Assembly (NCBI RefSeq): GCF_035222275.1
Contig: NC_085882.1
Location: forward strand, 1,681,501-1,745,500
Direction of reading: 5' to 3'
Length of the DNA: 64,000 bases
From: Podospora bellae-mahoneyi
Lineage: Eukaryota; Ascomycota; Sordariomycetes; Sordariales; Podosporaceae
Made by a program: the position numbers and the translations under genes. Numbering within the stretch: position 1 is the stretch's first letter; each line of letters opens with the position of its first letter. Positions 22,179-32,706 of this stretch are shown piece by piece. The notes under the pieces are model-generated. The model saw only the letters and a program-made list of their open reading frames with translations. It had not been told where the DNA came from and ran no database searches.

Positions 22179-23064
22179 CTACTCCAATTCCTCCAACCCT
22201 GGCGTCGGCCTTGGGCCGCCAACACTCCTCCTCTGCTCCTCGGCCCCGCTTGCCCTCCAAGCACTCAAGATCAAGTCAACAATATGCTCCACCCCGACCC
22301 CCTTCTTGACCTGCGCGAAGACCGTCGGCCCCCCCTCCCTCATCTTCCTCGCGTCCTTGTCCATGACATCCAAATCCGCGCCGACAATCTCGGCGAGATC
22401 GGTCTTGTTGACAATCAACAAGTCGCTTTGTGTGATGCCCGGGCCTCCCTTCCGCGGGATCTTGTCGCCGCCGCTGACGTCGATGACGTAGATGATGTAA
22501 TCGGCGAGTTCACGGGAGTAGTTAGCGGCGAGGTTGTCGCCCCCGGACTCGATGAGGAGGAGGTCGGTGTCGAATTGGGCGTGGAGGTCCTCGAGGGCGG
22601 CGAGGTTGGCCGAGATGTCCTCGCGGACGGCGGCGTGGGGGCAGCCGCCGGTCTCGATTGCGCGGATGCGGGTGGCGGGGAGGGCTTTGTTTCGGGTGAG
22701 GAACTCTGCGTCTTCGCGGGTGAAGATGTCGTTTGTTACCGCCGCGAGGGAGTAGGAGGAACGGAGGTAGCGGGAGAGGGAGAGCATGAGGGCTGTTTTG
22801 CCTGATCCTACGGGGCTATAAAAAAGGGGTTAGTATATAGAGAGGGGGGATAAAGGGGGGAGGGGAAGCGTACCCGCCGATGCCGATTGTGAAGGCGCGG
22901 TCGGCCCAGTTGCGGCCTTCGGTGATGGGCATTTCACGGCCGTGGTAGGAGCCAGGGCCGTCGAGGATCTCGTGGGAGTGGCCGTGGTCTGCTGCGGAGA
23001 AGGAGACGGCGTGGTCGTGGGAGGCGTGGAAGTGGACGCCGTCGTGGGTGTGTTGGTGGGACAT
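22179..23064 (-). CDS. ureG: Urease accessory GTPase UreG
   Basis: SIMIBI-class GTPase that delivers nickel to the urease active site. Exon 1 is 23064..22874, the intron 22873..22816 (GTACGC..TAG) and exon 2 22815..22179, giving 275 aa. The first about 35 residues are His-rich ([16 protein letters not shown]), as in fungal and plant UreG, and can bind nickel. The P-loop GPVGSGKT spans the splice junction (about 64-71). Family motifs follow: [15 protein letters not shown], the metal-site [33 protein letters not shown] and the guanine-specificity NKTDLA. All key residues are present. The structural urease is not in this window. Confidence 0.95.
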
Positions 23065-23587
23065 TTTGATGTTGTTGGTTTCTCACAGTTGTCACTTGGG
23101 AAAGTTGGATTGGTTGTGAAAATGAAAAAGTTTAAACTTCAATTGACTGCTCCTGCAAAAGCCGCCGTTGATATCCACCCTCTTGGACCCTCTCCCCCTT
23201 TTCCGTCTTGGCCTCTGTCTCCGATTTGAGGAGGAGGGAGGAGGGGTAGCTTCGGGATATCCATCCAAGATCCATGGTGGTGGTGGTGGTGGTGAGGGGC
23301 ATAGATAAGATAACAAGCTTGTTGTGTCATCATTCATTGTGGGGGTTACCCAATCCCTCTTCTTCTTCTTCTTCTTTCCCTTAACCCTGGACATCAAGGT
23401 TCACCACCTCCCCTTTCCCTTTTAACCTCATCCATCTCTTGTCCAAAAAAGTAGCTTCCGTCAAGGACTCCGTGAAGGATTCAACATGCATTCACTTTCC
23501 TCTTGGCAAAAGGGAGTTTGCTGATCACATTTCGCAAGAAATGTGCTCATTCATGCTCCTACCTGCTTGCTGCTTCCCTTCCGAAAT

Positions 23588-23645
23588 ATGCAAGCAGCAT
23601 CATGCAAGCAGCATCGTGCAAGGTGTAGGCATGCAAGGTGTAGGG
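23588..23645. repeat. Nested tandem duplications of a 14-15-mer
   Basis: ATGCAAGCAGCATC occurs twice back-to-back, followed by two copies of TGCAAGGTGTAGG. All four share the TGCAAG core, so they look like successive slippage products of one ancestral unit. Confidence 0.7.
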
Positions 23646-23649
23646 GGAG

Positions 23650-23662
23650 ATATATATATATA

Positions 23663-23703
<41 letters not shown>
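23650..23703. repeat. Compound microsatellite (AT)7 then (TG)18
   Basis: Alternating AT for 15 nt, a CA interruption, then perfect TG alternation for about 37 nt. It is purine/pyrimidine alternating, hence potentially Z-DNA forming. Confidence 0.9.
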
Positions 23704-23705
<2 letters not shown>

Positions 23706-24263
23706 CCATCGTGAGAAAACTTGCTCTTTCTCTCTCTACTGCCCCCTGCAACACAGCTCACAATCCAGGTACTGGGGATGCTTACTCAGACGTCGATTGG
23801 TAGTTAGGGAACGACTCAAGTGCGAACTGGATAGTTGTGATAATAACGGCGAGTTCGAGCCAGCCAATCGTGGCGTTGGGTAATGTCCGGTAGACTGTAC
23901 GCGCGGGTTCGTACCCTCACCGTTGGAAACGTTACCTATTGAATGATGTAGGTTGTCAGGTGAAGGTCTTTTTTTATTGATTTTTTTGACGGACCATCTC
24001 TTTCCGTGGAGAGTTTCTTGTTTTGTTAGTGAAAGAAGAAGCTGAGAAGAGTTACAACGGGAAGGAAGGGTTTCATCGAGAGTTGTGTGTATAAAAGGCG
24101 GCATCTTCTTCTCACACTGGCATCCCAGGTTTTCTTTTCACGCTGGATCTAACTTGTCTATTGCGGACTGATTGGTTTTCAAGAAACTGATCTCCCATCG
24201 ACCACTGGGGGAAAAGAAAAACTTCATCTTTTGTTTGGGAGAACACTCTCACACCTCTTCAAA

Positions 24264-25256
24264 ATGAAGCCCAACTCATCCCTCATCGGACTTCTCACCA
24301 CCCTCCTCTTACTCACCTCTTCAGTCCTCGCCTCCCCACAACACGGCAAAGCAAAAGGAAAAGGCAAACCCCCCCCCATCCCCATCACCCCCCCCTCAGA
24401 AGAACCCCCAACCCACTACGGTGTCCTCCTCATCCGCGCCTTCCAACCACTAGACATCTACGGCCCCCTCGACACCCTCCAACTCCTAGCCGTAAGCCCC
24501 CCCTCCCCTTTCTTCCCCCTTTCCCATCCCCCTAACTAAACCCCCCCCCTAGCACAACCGCCACCTAACCCTCACCCTCCTTTCCCGCACCCTTCTCCCC
24601 GTAACCTCCGAGCCCGCCTCGGCAATGATGAACACCCACAAATCCACCTTCTGGCCCACCATCTCCCCAACCCACACCCTCACCTCCCCTCCATCCAACC
24701 TCCAAGTCCTCATCATCCCCGGCGGCCCCGGCGCCCGATCCCCCGACCTCGGCCCCGAAATAGCCTTCATCCGCTCCGTCTTCCCCAAGCTCCAATACCT
24801 AATCACAATCTGCACCGGCTCCGGCATCGCCGCCCAATCCGGCGTCCTCGACGGCCGCCGCGCGACGACCAACAAGGCGGCCTGGAATTCCATGACGGCC
24901 ATGGGGCCAAAGGTGAAATGGGTCGCGCCCGCGAGGTGGGTTGAGGATGGCAAGGTTTGGAGCAGCAGTGGTGTAAGTTGTCACCCGCCTCAAAACATCA
25001 TCATGCAGAAAAAAAAAACCAAAAAAAAAAAAAAAGGAAAAAAAATTGACAATGATACCCTTACGGGAAAAAAAAACAGGTCACGGCAGGAATAGATCTC
25101 ATCTACGAGTTCATCAAGCAGAAATACCCCAATGGTACGGCACTGACAAAAAGATTCGGCGAGGTCACCGAGTACGAGCCCGAAACTGACTGGAGAGCTG
25201 ACCCCTGGAGCGAGAGGTTCAATGTTACTGTTCCTGTTCCCGAGCCTCTGGTGTAG
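24264..25256 (+). CDS. Secreted DJ-1/PfpI (class I glutamine amidotransferase-like) protein
   Basis: A member of the DJ-1/PfpI/isonitrile-hydratase-like fold; the precise activity is unknown. Exons are 24264..24491, 24553..24972 and 25080..25256, with introns of 61 nt (GTAAGC..TAG) and 107 nt (GTAAGT..CAG, full of A runs), giving 274 aa. The N-terminus is a clear signal peptide (MKPNSSLIGLLTTLLLLTSS) with cleavage near VLASPQ, then a Lys/Pro linker, so the protein is probably secreted or vacuolar. Fold motifs: VLLIRAFQPLDIYGPLDTLQ, LQVLIIPGGPGA, and the nucleophile elbow TICTGSG carrying the catalytic Cys, followed by GVLDGRRAT. The splice at SSG/VTAGIDL restores the standard post-Cys motif. 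Two Asn-X-Thr sites lie near the C-terminus. Confidence 0.88.
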
Positions 25257-26102
25257 AGGGCTGAGTTGGGTTCGAGTCTGAAATTGACGAGCTGGAGGAG
25301 AAAGTCAAGCGGGCGAGCGTGAATCTGTTGTTTTGCCATAATCGTTAGCAATTATTATCTTTGAGGAGTTGAAATCAGCATTACATGAGGTACCTAAAAC
25401 TGCCATTCTACACATGTCATCATGACAACAGAGCAACATACATAAGAATAAGAGCTCATTAAGGATTGACTATGGGTTTGTATCTATTTGTTACATGGAC
25501 AAGGCCAAGTTAATCCATTGCAGGCCATGCATCTGCTGAGCATCAACAACAACACGTCCATCCAGGACTAAAAAGAAAAGGCAGTCTCCCGTCATTATCC
25601 TCCACAACCTCCCCCTTCTTTTTTGTTCTTGTACCCCCACATTTGTCAAACCTTGCTCCCCAAGAAAATGATTTCTCACAGTTATATTTGAATGAAAACG
25701 ATTGCCAGGCGCGGCCCACCCCGAGGGTTTGGCAGGTCGCTGTCCCCATTAGATCGGACAGAACAGATTCCCCCGTCCCCTTTAAAGAAGGTTGCAAAGC
25801 CGCAAACCGTTGATGTCGCAAAACACTAATCATGAAGTGTCCAAAGCACTCGAACGGGCAGTAGCCTCCCGAGCGTAGGATGTCGGGTGATCTCTAAGAT
25901 TAGCTGCTGGCGAAGATGTTGGGTGAAGAACCGAGACGAATATGGTGTGGGTCAACTCGTCGAAAGAACGATTGCGAAAATCATGGTCGTAATACAGAAA
26001 AGAAAAAAAAAAAAGAAAAAAAAAGAAACGAATGGACTCGGATGATGAATGTGTCTGAGAGAAGAGGAAAAAGAAATGCTTCTTCAGATCGCGGATCAAA
26101 TC
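25257..26102. other. Tail-to-tail intergenic spacer
   Basis: About 850 bp, AT-richer than its flanks, with an A-rich tract near 26000-26030. No gene seen. Confidence 0.45.
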
Positions 26103-28758
26103 TTAGCGGTACGCGGCACCACCACCGCCACCACCACCGCCACCACCACCACCACCTCCATAGGGGCGGCTAGGACGAATGGCCGCCATGGAGGAGGGAC
26201 CAACACCAGGACCAGGCCGGGTGGCGACGGCGTGGTTGGTGCAGAGCATGCCGACACGGGAACCAAACTTGGAGCCACGGAGAGACACCATGTGCTTGCG
26301 AATATGAGCGGCGACGATCTCGCGATGCTGGGGGTTGGCGTGCGTCAAGATGTACTGGATGAGATAGTTACCGTACTGATCGCTGGCGATGTCGATAAGG
26401 GGAATGCGGGGACGTTCGTGCCGGCCCTCGCAGACACGGTCAAGATAGCGGCCCAGAAACTCGGGGCCACCAATCTTCAGACACTTCTCGACCACCTTGG
26501 ACGCAAACTGGTCCATGCTGTACTCGGCGGCATATCGAATGACATGGTCGATGGCTCGGCTGCGGTCAGCCGGGGCGCCATGCTCGCAGATGTGCTGGAT
26601 ACACCAGTTGCCAAACTGGCCGTGAGCGACAATGTCGATATTGGCAAGCACCTCCTCAATGCAAGGACGCTGTAGACATCCATGTTAGCGATCGCCAGCA
26701 CCGCAGAGCAACGTGACAGCACAAACCTTGTCCTCCTCCAAACAATTCTCAAAGATGTTCTGCACAACCAAACTACCCGTCTCGCCCAAGGCAACCTCGT
26801 GCCACATGCCGCGCAGCGACTCGTTGACATACTTCATGATCTGGGGAGGAGACTCGGTCCAACGCAGCTCGAACAGCTTCTGCCAGACGTGGCAAGCATA
26901 ACGGTGAATGACCGTCTCGGGGATCCGGCGCAGCAGCTCGTGGACCATGATGGCCTTGTACTCCTCGGGCACCGAGTCGAAGGCCTTCTGAACCACATGG
27001 CAGCCAAAGGGGTCCATCGAGAGATTCAGAGTGTTTCCGCGAATCGCCTCGGCAATCTTGACCACCTGTTCCGGGGTGCCATGCTCAAAGCAGCGCTGCA
27101 CCAAGAAGTTGCCGAACCGGTTGACCATCAAGGGGTAGGCCTGGGCAACAATCGCCTCCACGATGTCGTACTTTTGGTCAGGGGTGCCGACCTTGAGCTT
27201 TTGCTGCAGAAAGATGGAGGCTTGCTGGTCATTGTTGCACACAATCTTGTCGACGATGTACTTCCAGTCGCAAGTGACATTGCGGTCAAGAAGGCGGCGA
27301 TAGTTGAGAGGCTCTGTCGTGGCAGAGACGTAGGTCTGGCCTTCGCTGGAAATGGACTGCAATTCAAGCGTCAGCATGATGGTTCAAGCAATAGCCCGTT
27401 TGAAGCTCACCTCAGTCTTTCCCCAGGGTCCCTGGGAAGAGGAGGTGAACTCGGTGGCATGGGGTGAGAGTGGAGACCCAACCTGTTGCTGCGGGTAGGG
27501 GGGATACATCCCCAAGCCCATGCCGCCGGCCATGGGGGCCTGATTGCCGTAGGGATAGCTGAGAGCGGTGCTGTCATAGGGGCCAGCATTCATGTTGAAG
27601 CCGCCGCTGTAGTTGGACGAGGGAGCGTAGCGGCTGTCGTAGCGATTGGTGCGGCGTCCCATGGGCCTCATCATCTCCTGGTCAGGCGGAGCTCGATCCT
27701 GGCGATACACCTCCAGGCCTGTGTGGTTGTATGAGGTTTCGTACCCTGCGGTGGGAGCGCGGGGATCGGTCCAGGGAGTCGCCTGGGGCGCACCTGTCAC
27801 GGCGGTGGTCTGGGGGAACTGACTGGGATAAGAAGGCTGCTTGTTCCAGATACCGCGAGCGCGGCTCATGCCTCCTGTCGACATGGGCTCGGGAATCTCG
27901 GCGCGGGCATCGTCGGGAACAAGCCAGCCCGGCTCGCGAAGATAAGGCAGCTTGGCGGAGCTGCCGCAAGTCGGACCTCCCGAGAGAGCCCGAGCAATCG
28001 GGGAGACAGCGCCGGTAATCGACGAGGCAAAGTCGGATTCGACGACACCAAGGGCTGGAGTGACGCGCCCACTCTCAAGACCGTAGCGGTTCTGCGACTC
28101 GAGGCGTGAGATGTGGTTGTGAGCTTGAGCGAGCTCGAGCTTCAAACGCAAAACCTCCTCGGTGCTGGCCTGCGTCTCGTTCTGGGCGGCGCTGGCAGGT
28201 CGAGTGGTGGGGGCAGTCTGCGACGAAGGGAAGCCGTCCGTGGCGGGCGTGATGGGCAGAGAGCTGCAGGACGACTGGTGGTCCAGGGCTCTGGTGTGCA
28301 CAGCATCCTCGTCCGAAGCCTTGCGCATGTCGCTCTGATGCTGCAAGATGGCAGACTGCTGCTCGGAAATCTTGGCGTAGAGTTTCTCCATGGGGTATGA
28401 GTCGGACGGAGGCGGCTCGTGTTTGATCTTCACCTTCTGTTATGATCAGTCCAATCTTTGACAGGAGAGTTGAGTGGCAGCACCAACCTTGGGATAGCTC
28501 TGGTTGGCCAGCTTCGAGGTGCTGAGGGCGCTGACGTTCTTCTTGAGGGAGACGGGAAGGGAGCTGCCGTCCTGTTGCAGAGCGGGTCAGAAACTTATCC
28601 ATTGCCTGTCTGTGCAGCGAGTGAATGCGGAGGGGCAATGCCTGAGATGAGTGGGCCGCAAACTCATCAGAGTTTTTGGAGTTTTCATCGTGGGAGCAGC
28701 TCTTGGAAGCCTGGGTACGTCGCTCCGTGGGAGAGCCGCTCATGGCTGCGGTCGACAT
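26103..28758 (-). CDS. Pumilio (PUF) family RNA-binding protein
   Basis: Binds UGUR-type elements in mRNA 3'UTRs and controls decay or translation. Proposed exons are 28758..28642, 28571..28488, 28436..27411, 27356..26727 and 26669..26103, giving 807 aa. The last three introns are ordinary (GTTGGT, GTGAGC, GTTTGT donors). The first needs a GC donor (CAG/GCATTG) with a CTGAC branch. The N-terminal half is disordered, with an LRLKLELAQAHNHI coiled coil. The eight-repeat PUF array fills about 430-770: NRFGNFLVQRCFEHG, DPFGCHVVQKAFD, RYACHVWQKLFE, ETGSLVVQNIFE, GQFGNWCIQHICEHG, DQFASKVVEKCL and DQYGNYLIQYIL. It ends in a run of about 14 glycines just before the stop. I cannot tell which yeast Puf it corresponds to. 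Confidence 0.9.
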
Positions 28759-29959
28759 GGTCCAGAACCCGATGGTGGCGGTGCGGGATTAGACAGAGCC
28801 GACGATTCAAATTACTTGATCCAATGTGATCTGACAAGGTGAGAATATGGTCCAGGTGTACCTAGCAAAAAAGAAGAAGTAGATGGCAGTTGAGGGTTTG
28901 TGGTGAAAAGGCAGAGAGGCCAGACGGCGGAGGAGTAAGTAGAGCAGACGGTCGGGCAGTCTGCCGCTCCACCACCGACGAGGCAGACGCGAATCTTCCG
29001 CTGGGCAGGTGAGGCGACCTGGTCGAAGGGAAGGTGCGGACCGTGTTGAGATAAAAAGTTAGCCCGTCGGGACCGAGATCTGGTTTTGATCGATGATTGC
29101 CTCTGCGGTGGTGCGTTGAAGGTTCGTCCTCGACAAGAACCTTTTATAAAACGTGGCCGAGATGCTGGAGATGCGTGGTAAAGAGCGTAGTTGAGTTGGG
29201 CTTGGTCGTATAGGGGAGGTGGAAGCCCAGGGAAAGCCGTTGTTTGGTGAAGGAGGCAAGAACAACAGCAGGGGGCGGTTGGCCGATTCTACAGACAGGA
29301 CAGATGAGGGAGCCAGTCACCGTCTCGTCTGAAGGCTGGAATCGGCGGAGCAGTGGAGGACTGGGGACCGGAGCAGGCTTGAGTCTCACATGTAGCATCT
29401 CAACATCAGACGGCAGCTCAAAGGGAAAGGACGACTGCTTACCGGGCAGCCAATGACCGGACGACCCGGCCGAATGGGTGGCCACAGCGTCGGTAACTGT
29501 GGGAAAGGGTAGGGAGGGATATGGCGTAAGGGACCCGTGGACGTGACTGCCTCGATAGCCGTCAGCGACGAGGCAAGGCACACGATTGGAGGTTTCCAGT
29601 TTCATCACCTCGCTCAGGAGTATCACGTCGATGCGTTGAGCATGTAAATCATCCGATCTGCTACATTGACGCTGTAACGGCAATGTTGCTTTTGCTGGGT
29701 AAGCAGCTTCAGCGCCGTCGGCAGGCAGTAATATGCGGCAACAAAAGCAGGGGGAAATGATGGGTTGAGCCCAACCGTACAGAACATGATCAAAGGCAAG
29801 AAAAGGCCACAATACCTGGCTGAGAACGCAAGCAACACGGCCACGACTCCAGCACCGAGAATGGCAATATGTTCCAAAAACCCGGGTATATTTTTTTACC
29901 TTCTTCTATACAGTAGTAATACACATGAGATCGTGGGCATCGTCCGTCGCTCCAAGCAA
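28759..29959. other. Spacer upstream of PUF gene and 3' of mS33
   Basis: 1.2 kb. A TATAAAA-like element occurs near 29144-29151. Open frames exist on the minus strand (to about 29812), but their translation has no recognisable features and mixed composition; I regard them as leader/promoter sequence of the PUF gene. Confidence 0.4.
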
Positions 29960-30440
29960 TCATTTTTTCTTCTTGTGATCTGTGTACGGTTAGCATGCTG
30001 ACCTTCCGCCGCAGCACCCAGACCAACATACCGGGAGCAGAGTTCTTCTTCTTGGGCGCACCCTTCCCGCGCGCTTTCAGACTGCGACATGTCAGTCCAC
30101 ACAAGCACCCCAGCTATCCCAATGCCGAAAACCCACAGAGAAACATGTTCGAAACGGTCCAGCTCCTTCTCGTCGTCAACCAGGAGGTGAAGATCCCTGA
30201 ACTCGGCCTGGAACTCCTGCATGGTCCATATCCTTCGTGGGTAGTATCCGGCGAGGGCGGGGCCCTTGAGGCGCTGTCTCAGGATCTTGTTGCCGGCGCG
30301 GATGCCGTCGGGGTTGAAGGTGGTCTCGAAGAGCTTGCAGCGAGCCTGGGGAGTCGGGGTTAGCGACCGAGGTTGACGGGTGGATAGCAGAGTCTTCTCA
30401 CCTCCATGAGCTGCAGTAACCTCGCTCGTGGGACCGACAT
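29960..30440 (-). CDS. rsm27: Mitochondrial small ribosomal subunit protein mS33 (Rsm27/MRPS33)
   Basis: Small mitoribosomal protein, 105 aa, recovered only after splicing four short exons: 30440..30402, 30345..30137, 30081..30032 and 29979..29960, with introns of 56, 55 and 52 nt. Joined, it begins [19 protein letters not shown] and continues [20 protein letters not shown] and [12 protein letters not shown]. It then has an acidic [12 protein letters not shown] and a basic tail [21 protein letters not shown]. The [16 protein letters not shown] block is the S33 family signature. The intron joining FEHVSL to LKARG uses GTGGGT with a CTGAC branch 11 nt before CAG, and the final exon codes just six full residues. 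It is divergent from the RNase III gene (449 bp). Confidence 0.85.
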
Positions 30441-30889
30441 CTTGCCGTTACGTGGACGATTTGTCGCAATTCGAGCCGCTCTTTTCAAGAGTCGACGACG
30501 CTTGACGTTGAGAGATCTTTGGCGATAAGTGTGGGTCCGCCAATCGCAGAGGCGGTAAGAGTGGGGCGGCAGATACCCTTGTCTGCAGCGCCAAGATATC
30601 TTTCCATCCACCTTCCCGCTACCCTTGGGACTTCTTTCAAAAGCAGGATAGTCTCATCAACCTCGACTTTCACAGCGACGGCAGCGTTTTCTGCTGAGGA
30701 AATCTCATTTTCTGCTTGTAAGCCGCTCATCTCACAACGTTGATTCTTTGGCCGCCACGAGCATCGATCCTAGCGCGCATTACCTGACTCTCAAAGCAGA
30801 CATCAAGGTTCTCTTCACCAACAAACACCTCCCTCTCTCACCTCGAACCTTTTCACATCTCAATCAGCAACCACCACCACACACACAAA
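30441..30889. promoter_or_regulatory. Divergent mS33 / RNase III promoter region
   Basis: 449 bp between divergent starts; C/A-rich leader with a CCACCACACACACA run just before the RNase III ATG. No gene. Confidence 0.35.
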
Positions 30890-31894
30890 ATGTCCAAAAG
30901 AAAAGCGCCCGCCGCCACCAGCCCGCCCACAATCCAGGACACCTCCGCCCGCGCCCCCAAACGCCAAAAACCATCCTCCTCCTCAGCGCCGACCCCCTCC
31001 ACCTTGGCCCCAGAATTCTCCCCCATCACCCTCTGCACAAAATGGACAACCCCCACCCTCCCCTCCCACCTCCCCCCCTTGCCCCCCATCCTCTCCCCCA
31101 CCCTCGAAACCGCAGCGCTCACCCACTCCGGGCAAAAAAAATCCCCCTCCGACCTCTCCTACGAGCGCCTAGAATGGATAGGCGACGTCTACCTCGAGCT
31201 CATCGCCTCGGAGCTCATCTTCGCCACCTTCCCCTCCATCCCCGAAGGCGAAATGTCCCGCCGTCGCGAGCTCCTCATCCGCAACTCAACCCTCTCCGCC
31301 TTTTCGGTCCGGTACGGCCTTGACAAGAGAGCAAACTTCCCCAGCGAGTTCAATCTGACAGGCAGACCGAACGGCAGCACGGCCCACGCCAAAAAGAAGG
31401 AGAAGGCCCTGGCGGATATTTTTGAGGCGTATGTCGGGGGGGTGATAAGGTCTGATCTTGTCAATGGGTACAAAAATGCTGTGGTTTGGTTGAAGGCGTT
31501 GTGGGGACCGTTGTTGAAGGCGGAGATCAAGGTTGAGGAGGGCGGGGGACGGATGATTGACAAGGAGCAGAATCCGAAGGTGAGGCTGGAGCAGCTGATC
31601 GGGGCCAGTTGTGTCAGGATTGAGTACAGGGATTTGCCTGGGACGGGGGAGAGGTTTGTGGATAAGCAACCGCAATTTGGGATTGGCGTGTATTTCACGG
31701 GGTGGGGGGAGGAGAATCTTTTGCTGGGGGAGGCGTGGGATTTTGGCAAGAAGAGTGCCGGGCACAGGGCGGCGGAGAAGGCTTGTGGGCATCCGATGGT
31801 GGTGGGGAGGTTGGTGGAGAGGAAGAGGGCTTATATGGCCAAGAGGGCCATTGAGAGGACGACGGAGGAGGAGGAGGGGAAGGAGCAGGAGTGA
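30890..31894 (+). CDS. rnt1: Ribonuclease III (Rnt1-like)
   Basis: Double-strand-specific endoribonuclease, in yeast processing pre-rRNA and snRNA/snoRNA precursors. A single exon encodes 334 aa. The N-terminus is basic with two nuclear-localisation-like clusters (SKRKAPA, PKRQKP). The RNase III domain (about 75-215) carries the signature LSYERLEWIGDVYLELIASE, with the metal-binding Glu/Asp, then RRRELLIRNSTLSAF and the second acidic pair in ALADIFEAYVGGVI. A dsRNA-binding-like region follows (about 235-310: VRLEQLIGA, GEAWDFGKKSAGHRAAEKA). All catalytic acids are present. It ends in a Glu-rich tail. Some fungal relatives are mitoribosomal RNase III-like proteins, but the NLS and intact active site favour a nuclear enzyme. 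Confidence 0.9.
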   Translation: MSKRKAPAATSPPTIQDTSARAPKRQKPSSSSAPTPSTLAPEFSPITLCTKWTTPTLPSHLPPLPPILSPTLETAALTHSGQKKSPSDLSYERLEWIGDVYLELIASELIFATFPSIPEGEMSRRRELLIRNSTLSAFSVRYGLDKRANFPSEFNLTGRPNGSTAHAKKKEKALADIFEAYVGGVIRSDLVNGYKNAVVWLKALWGPLLKAEIKVEEGGGRMIDKEQNPKVRLEQLIGASCVRIEYRDLPGTGERFVDKQPQFGIGVYFTGWGEENLLLGEAWDFGKKSAGHRAAEKACGHPMVVGRLVERKRAYMAKRAIERTTEEEEGKEQE

Positions 31895-32706
31895 TTGGGA
31901 AAAGAGGTGTGTTGTCTGTGAAGGGTTCATGCATGGTCATACACGTGAAGTGTGCCTACTGGCGATGACACGATGTGGATGGATGAAGTAATTTGATACC
32001 GCCAGAGAACCAATTCGTTTCCAAAATTCATTGTTTGTCATAAACGCATCACAATAACCACCCGCCGGTATCAAGTTATCTAAGTGTATCTAAACATATG
32101 TGCAAAGGGAATGTGTTGGCAAAAGAATGTGAGAGCATCTTTTCGGCTCCTGCGGTGTGTGGTGGTGTGCGCGTCTGTTGCTGTGACAGCGTGCCATTTT
32201 CAGGCAGCCTTTCTGTTGCTGCATTGCAGGTGTACTTCCGGGTTTTTGTGGAGGTTGGAACTGAGGCGGGGCGTGTTGTTGTTTTCATCAGATTTAATAG
32301 GCTAATGTTTTGAAGCCGTACATAAGATGGCCACGATGGCTTGACTGAAGTGTGCCTGCCTGCTCAGGAGATCCCTACTTTCTCGTCTGGGAGAAGGATT
32401 GGGGGATCACTGGCTTTGGAGGGTCGTCCGTCGTGGCTTTTGGTGTAGTATGATCGGGTTTGATATAGGGGGCTTGGGCTGGGCCCCTGTCTCGATGGAT
32501 GTCTGCTTGATGATGATGCCCTTGACGCTTGTGTTGAGAGCTCGTTTAGCGCTGCTGTCGGCCGACAGCTGTAGGTAGCAAGCTGCCGTGGGCTGATCTA
32601 CCTCGTCCATCCAAAAGGCAAGGCCCAGAAGGAGTTACGTCTCATCCCTCGCAATACCGGTCCTGTGTTCCCAGCAGCAAGAGACCGTCTCTTGAAACCC
32701 CCCTCC
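31895..32706. other. Tail-to-tail spacer
   Basis: About 800 bp between the RNase III stop and the ACBP-like stop. No gene, RNA or repeat recognised. Confidence 0.45.

Larger units (their letters stand above)
23065..24263. other. Divergent spacer UreG / DJ-1-like gene, with simple repeats
   Basis: 1.2 kb without a recognisable gene. It holds a GGT/CCA tract (23275-23293), a CTT tract (23359-23375), the tandem duplications at 23588-23645 and the AT/TG microsatellites at 23650-23703. Confidence 0.5.

Noticed and set aside
23860-23935. Possible tRNA around GCGGGTTCGTACCC
   Set aside because: A T-arm-like hairpin is present but the distance to any A box is too short and the anticodon arm is missing.
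29144-29812. 222-codon open frame upstream of the PUF gene
   Set aside because: No protein-like pattern; best seen as leader/promoter sequence.
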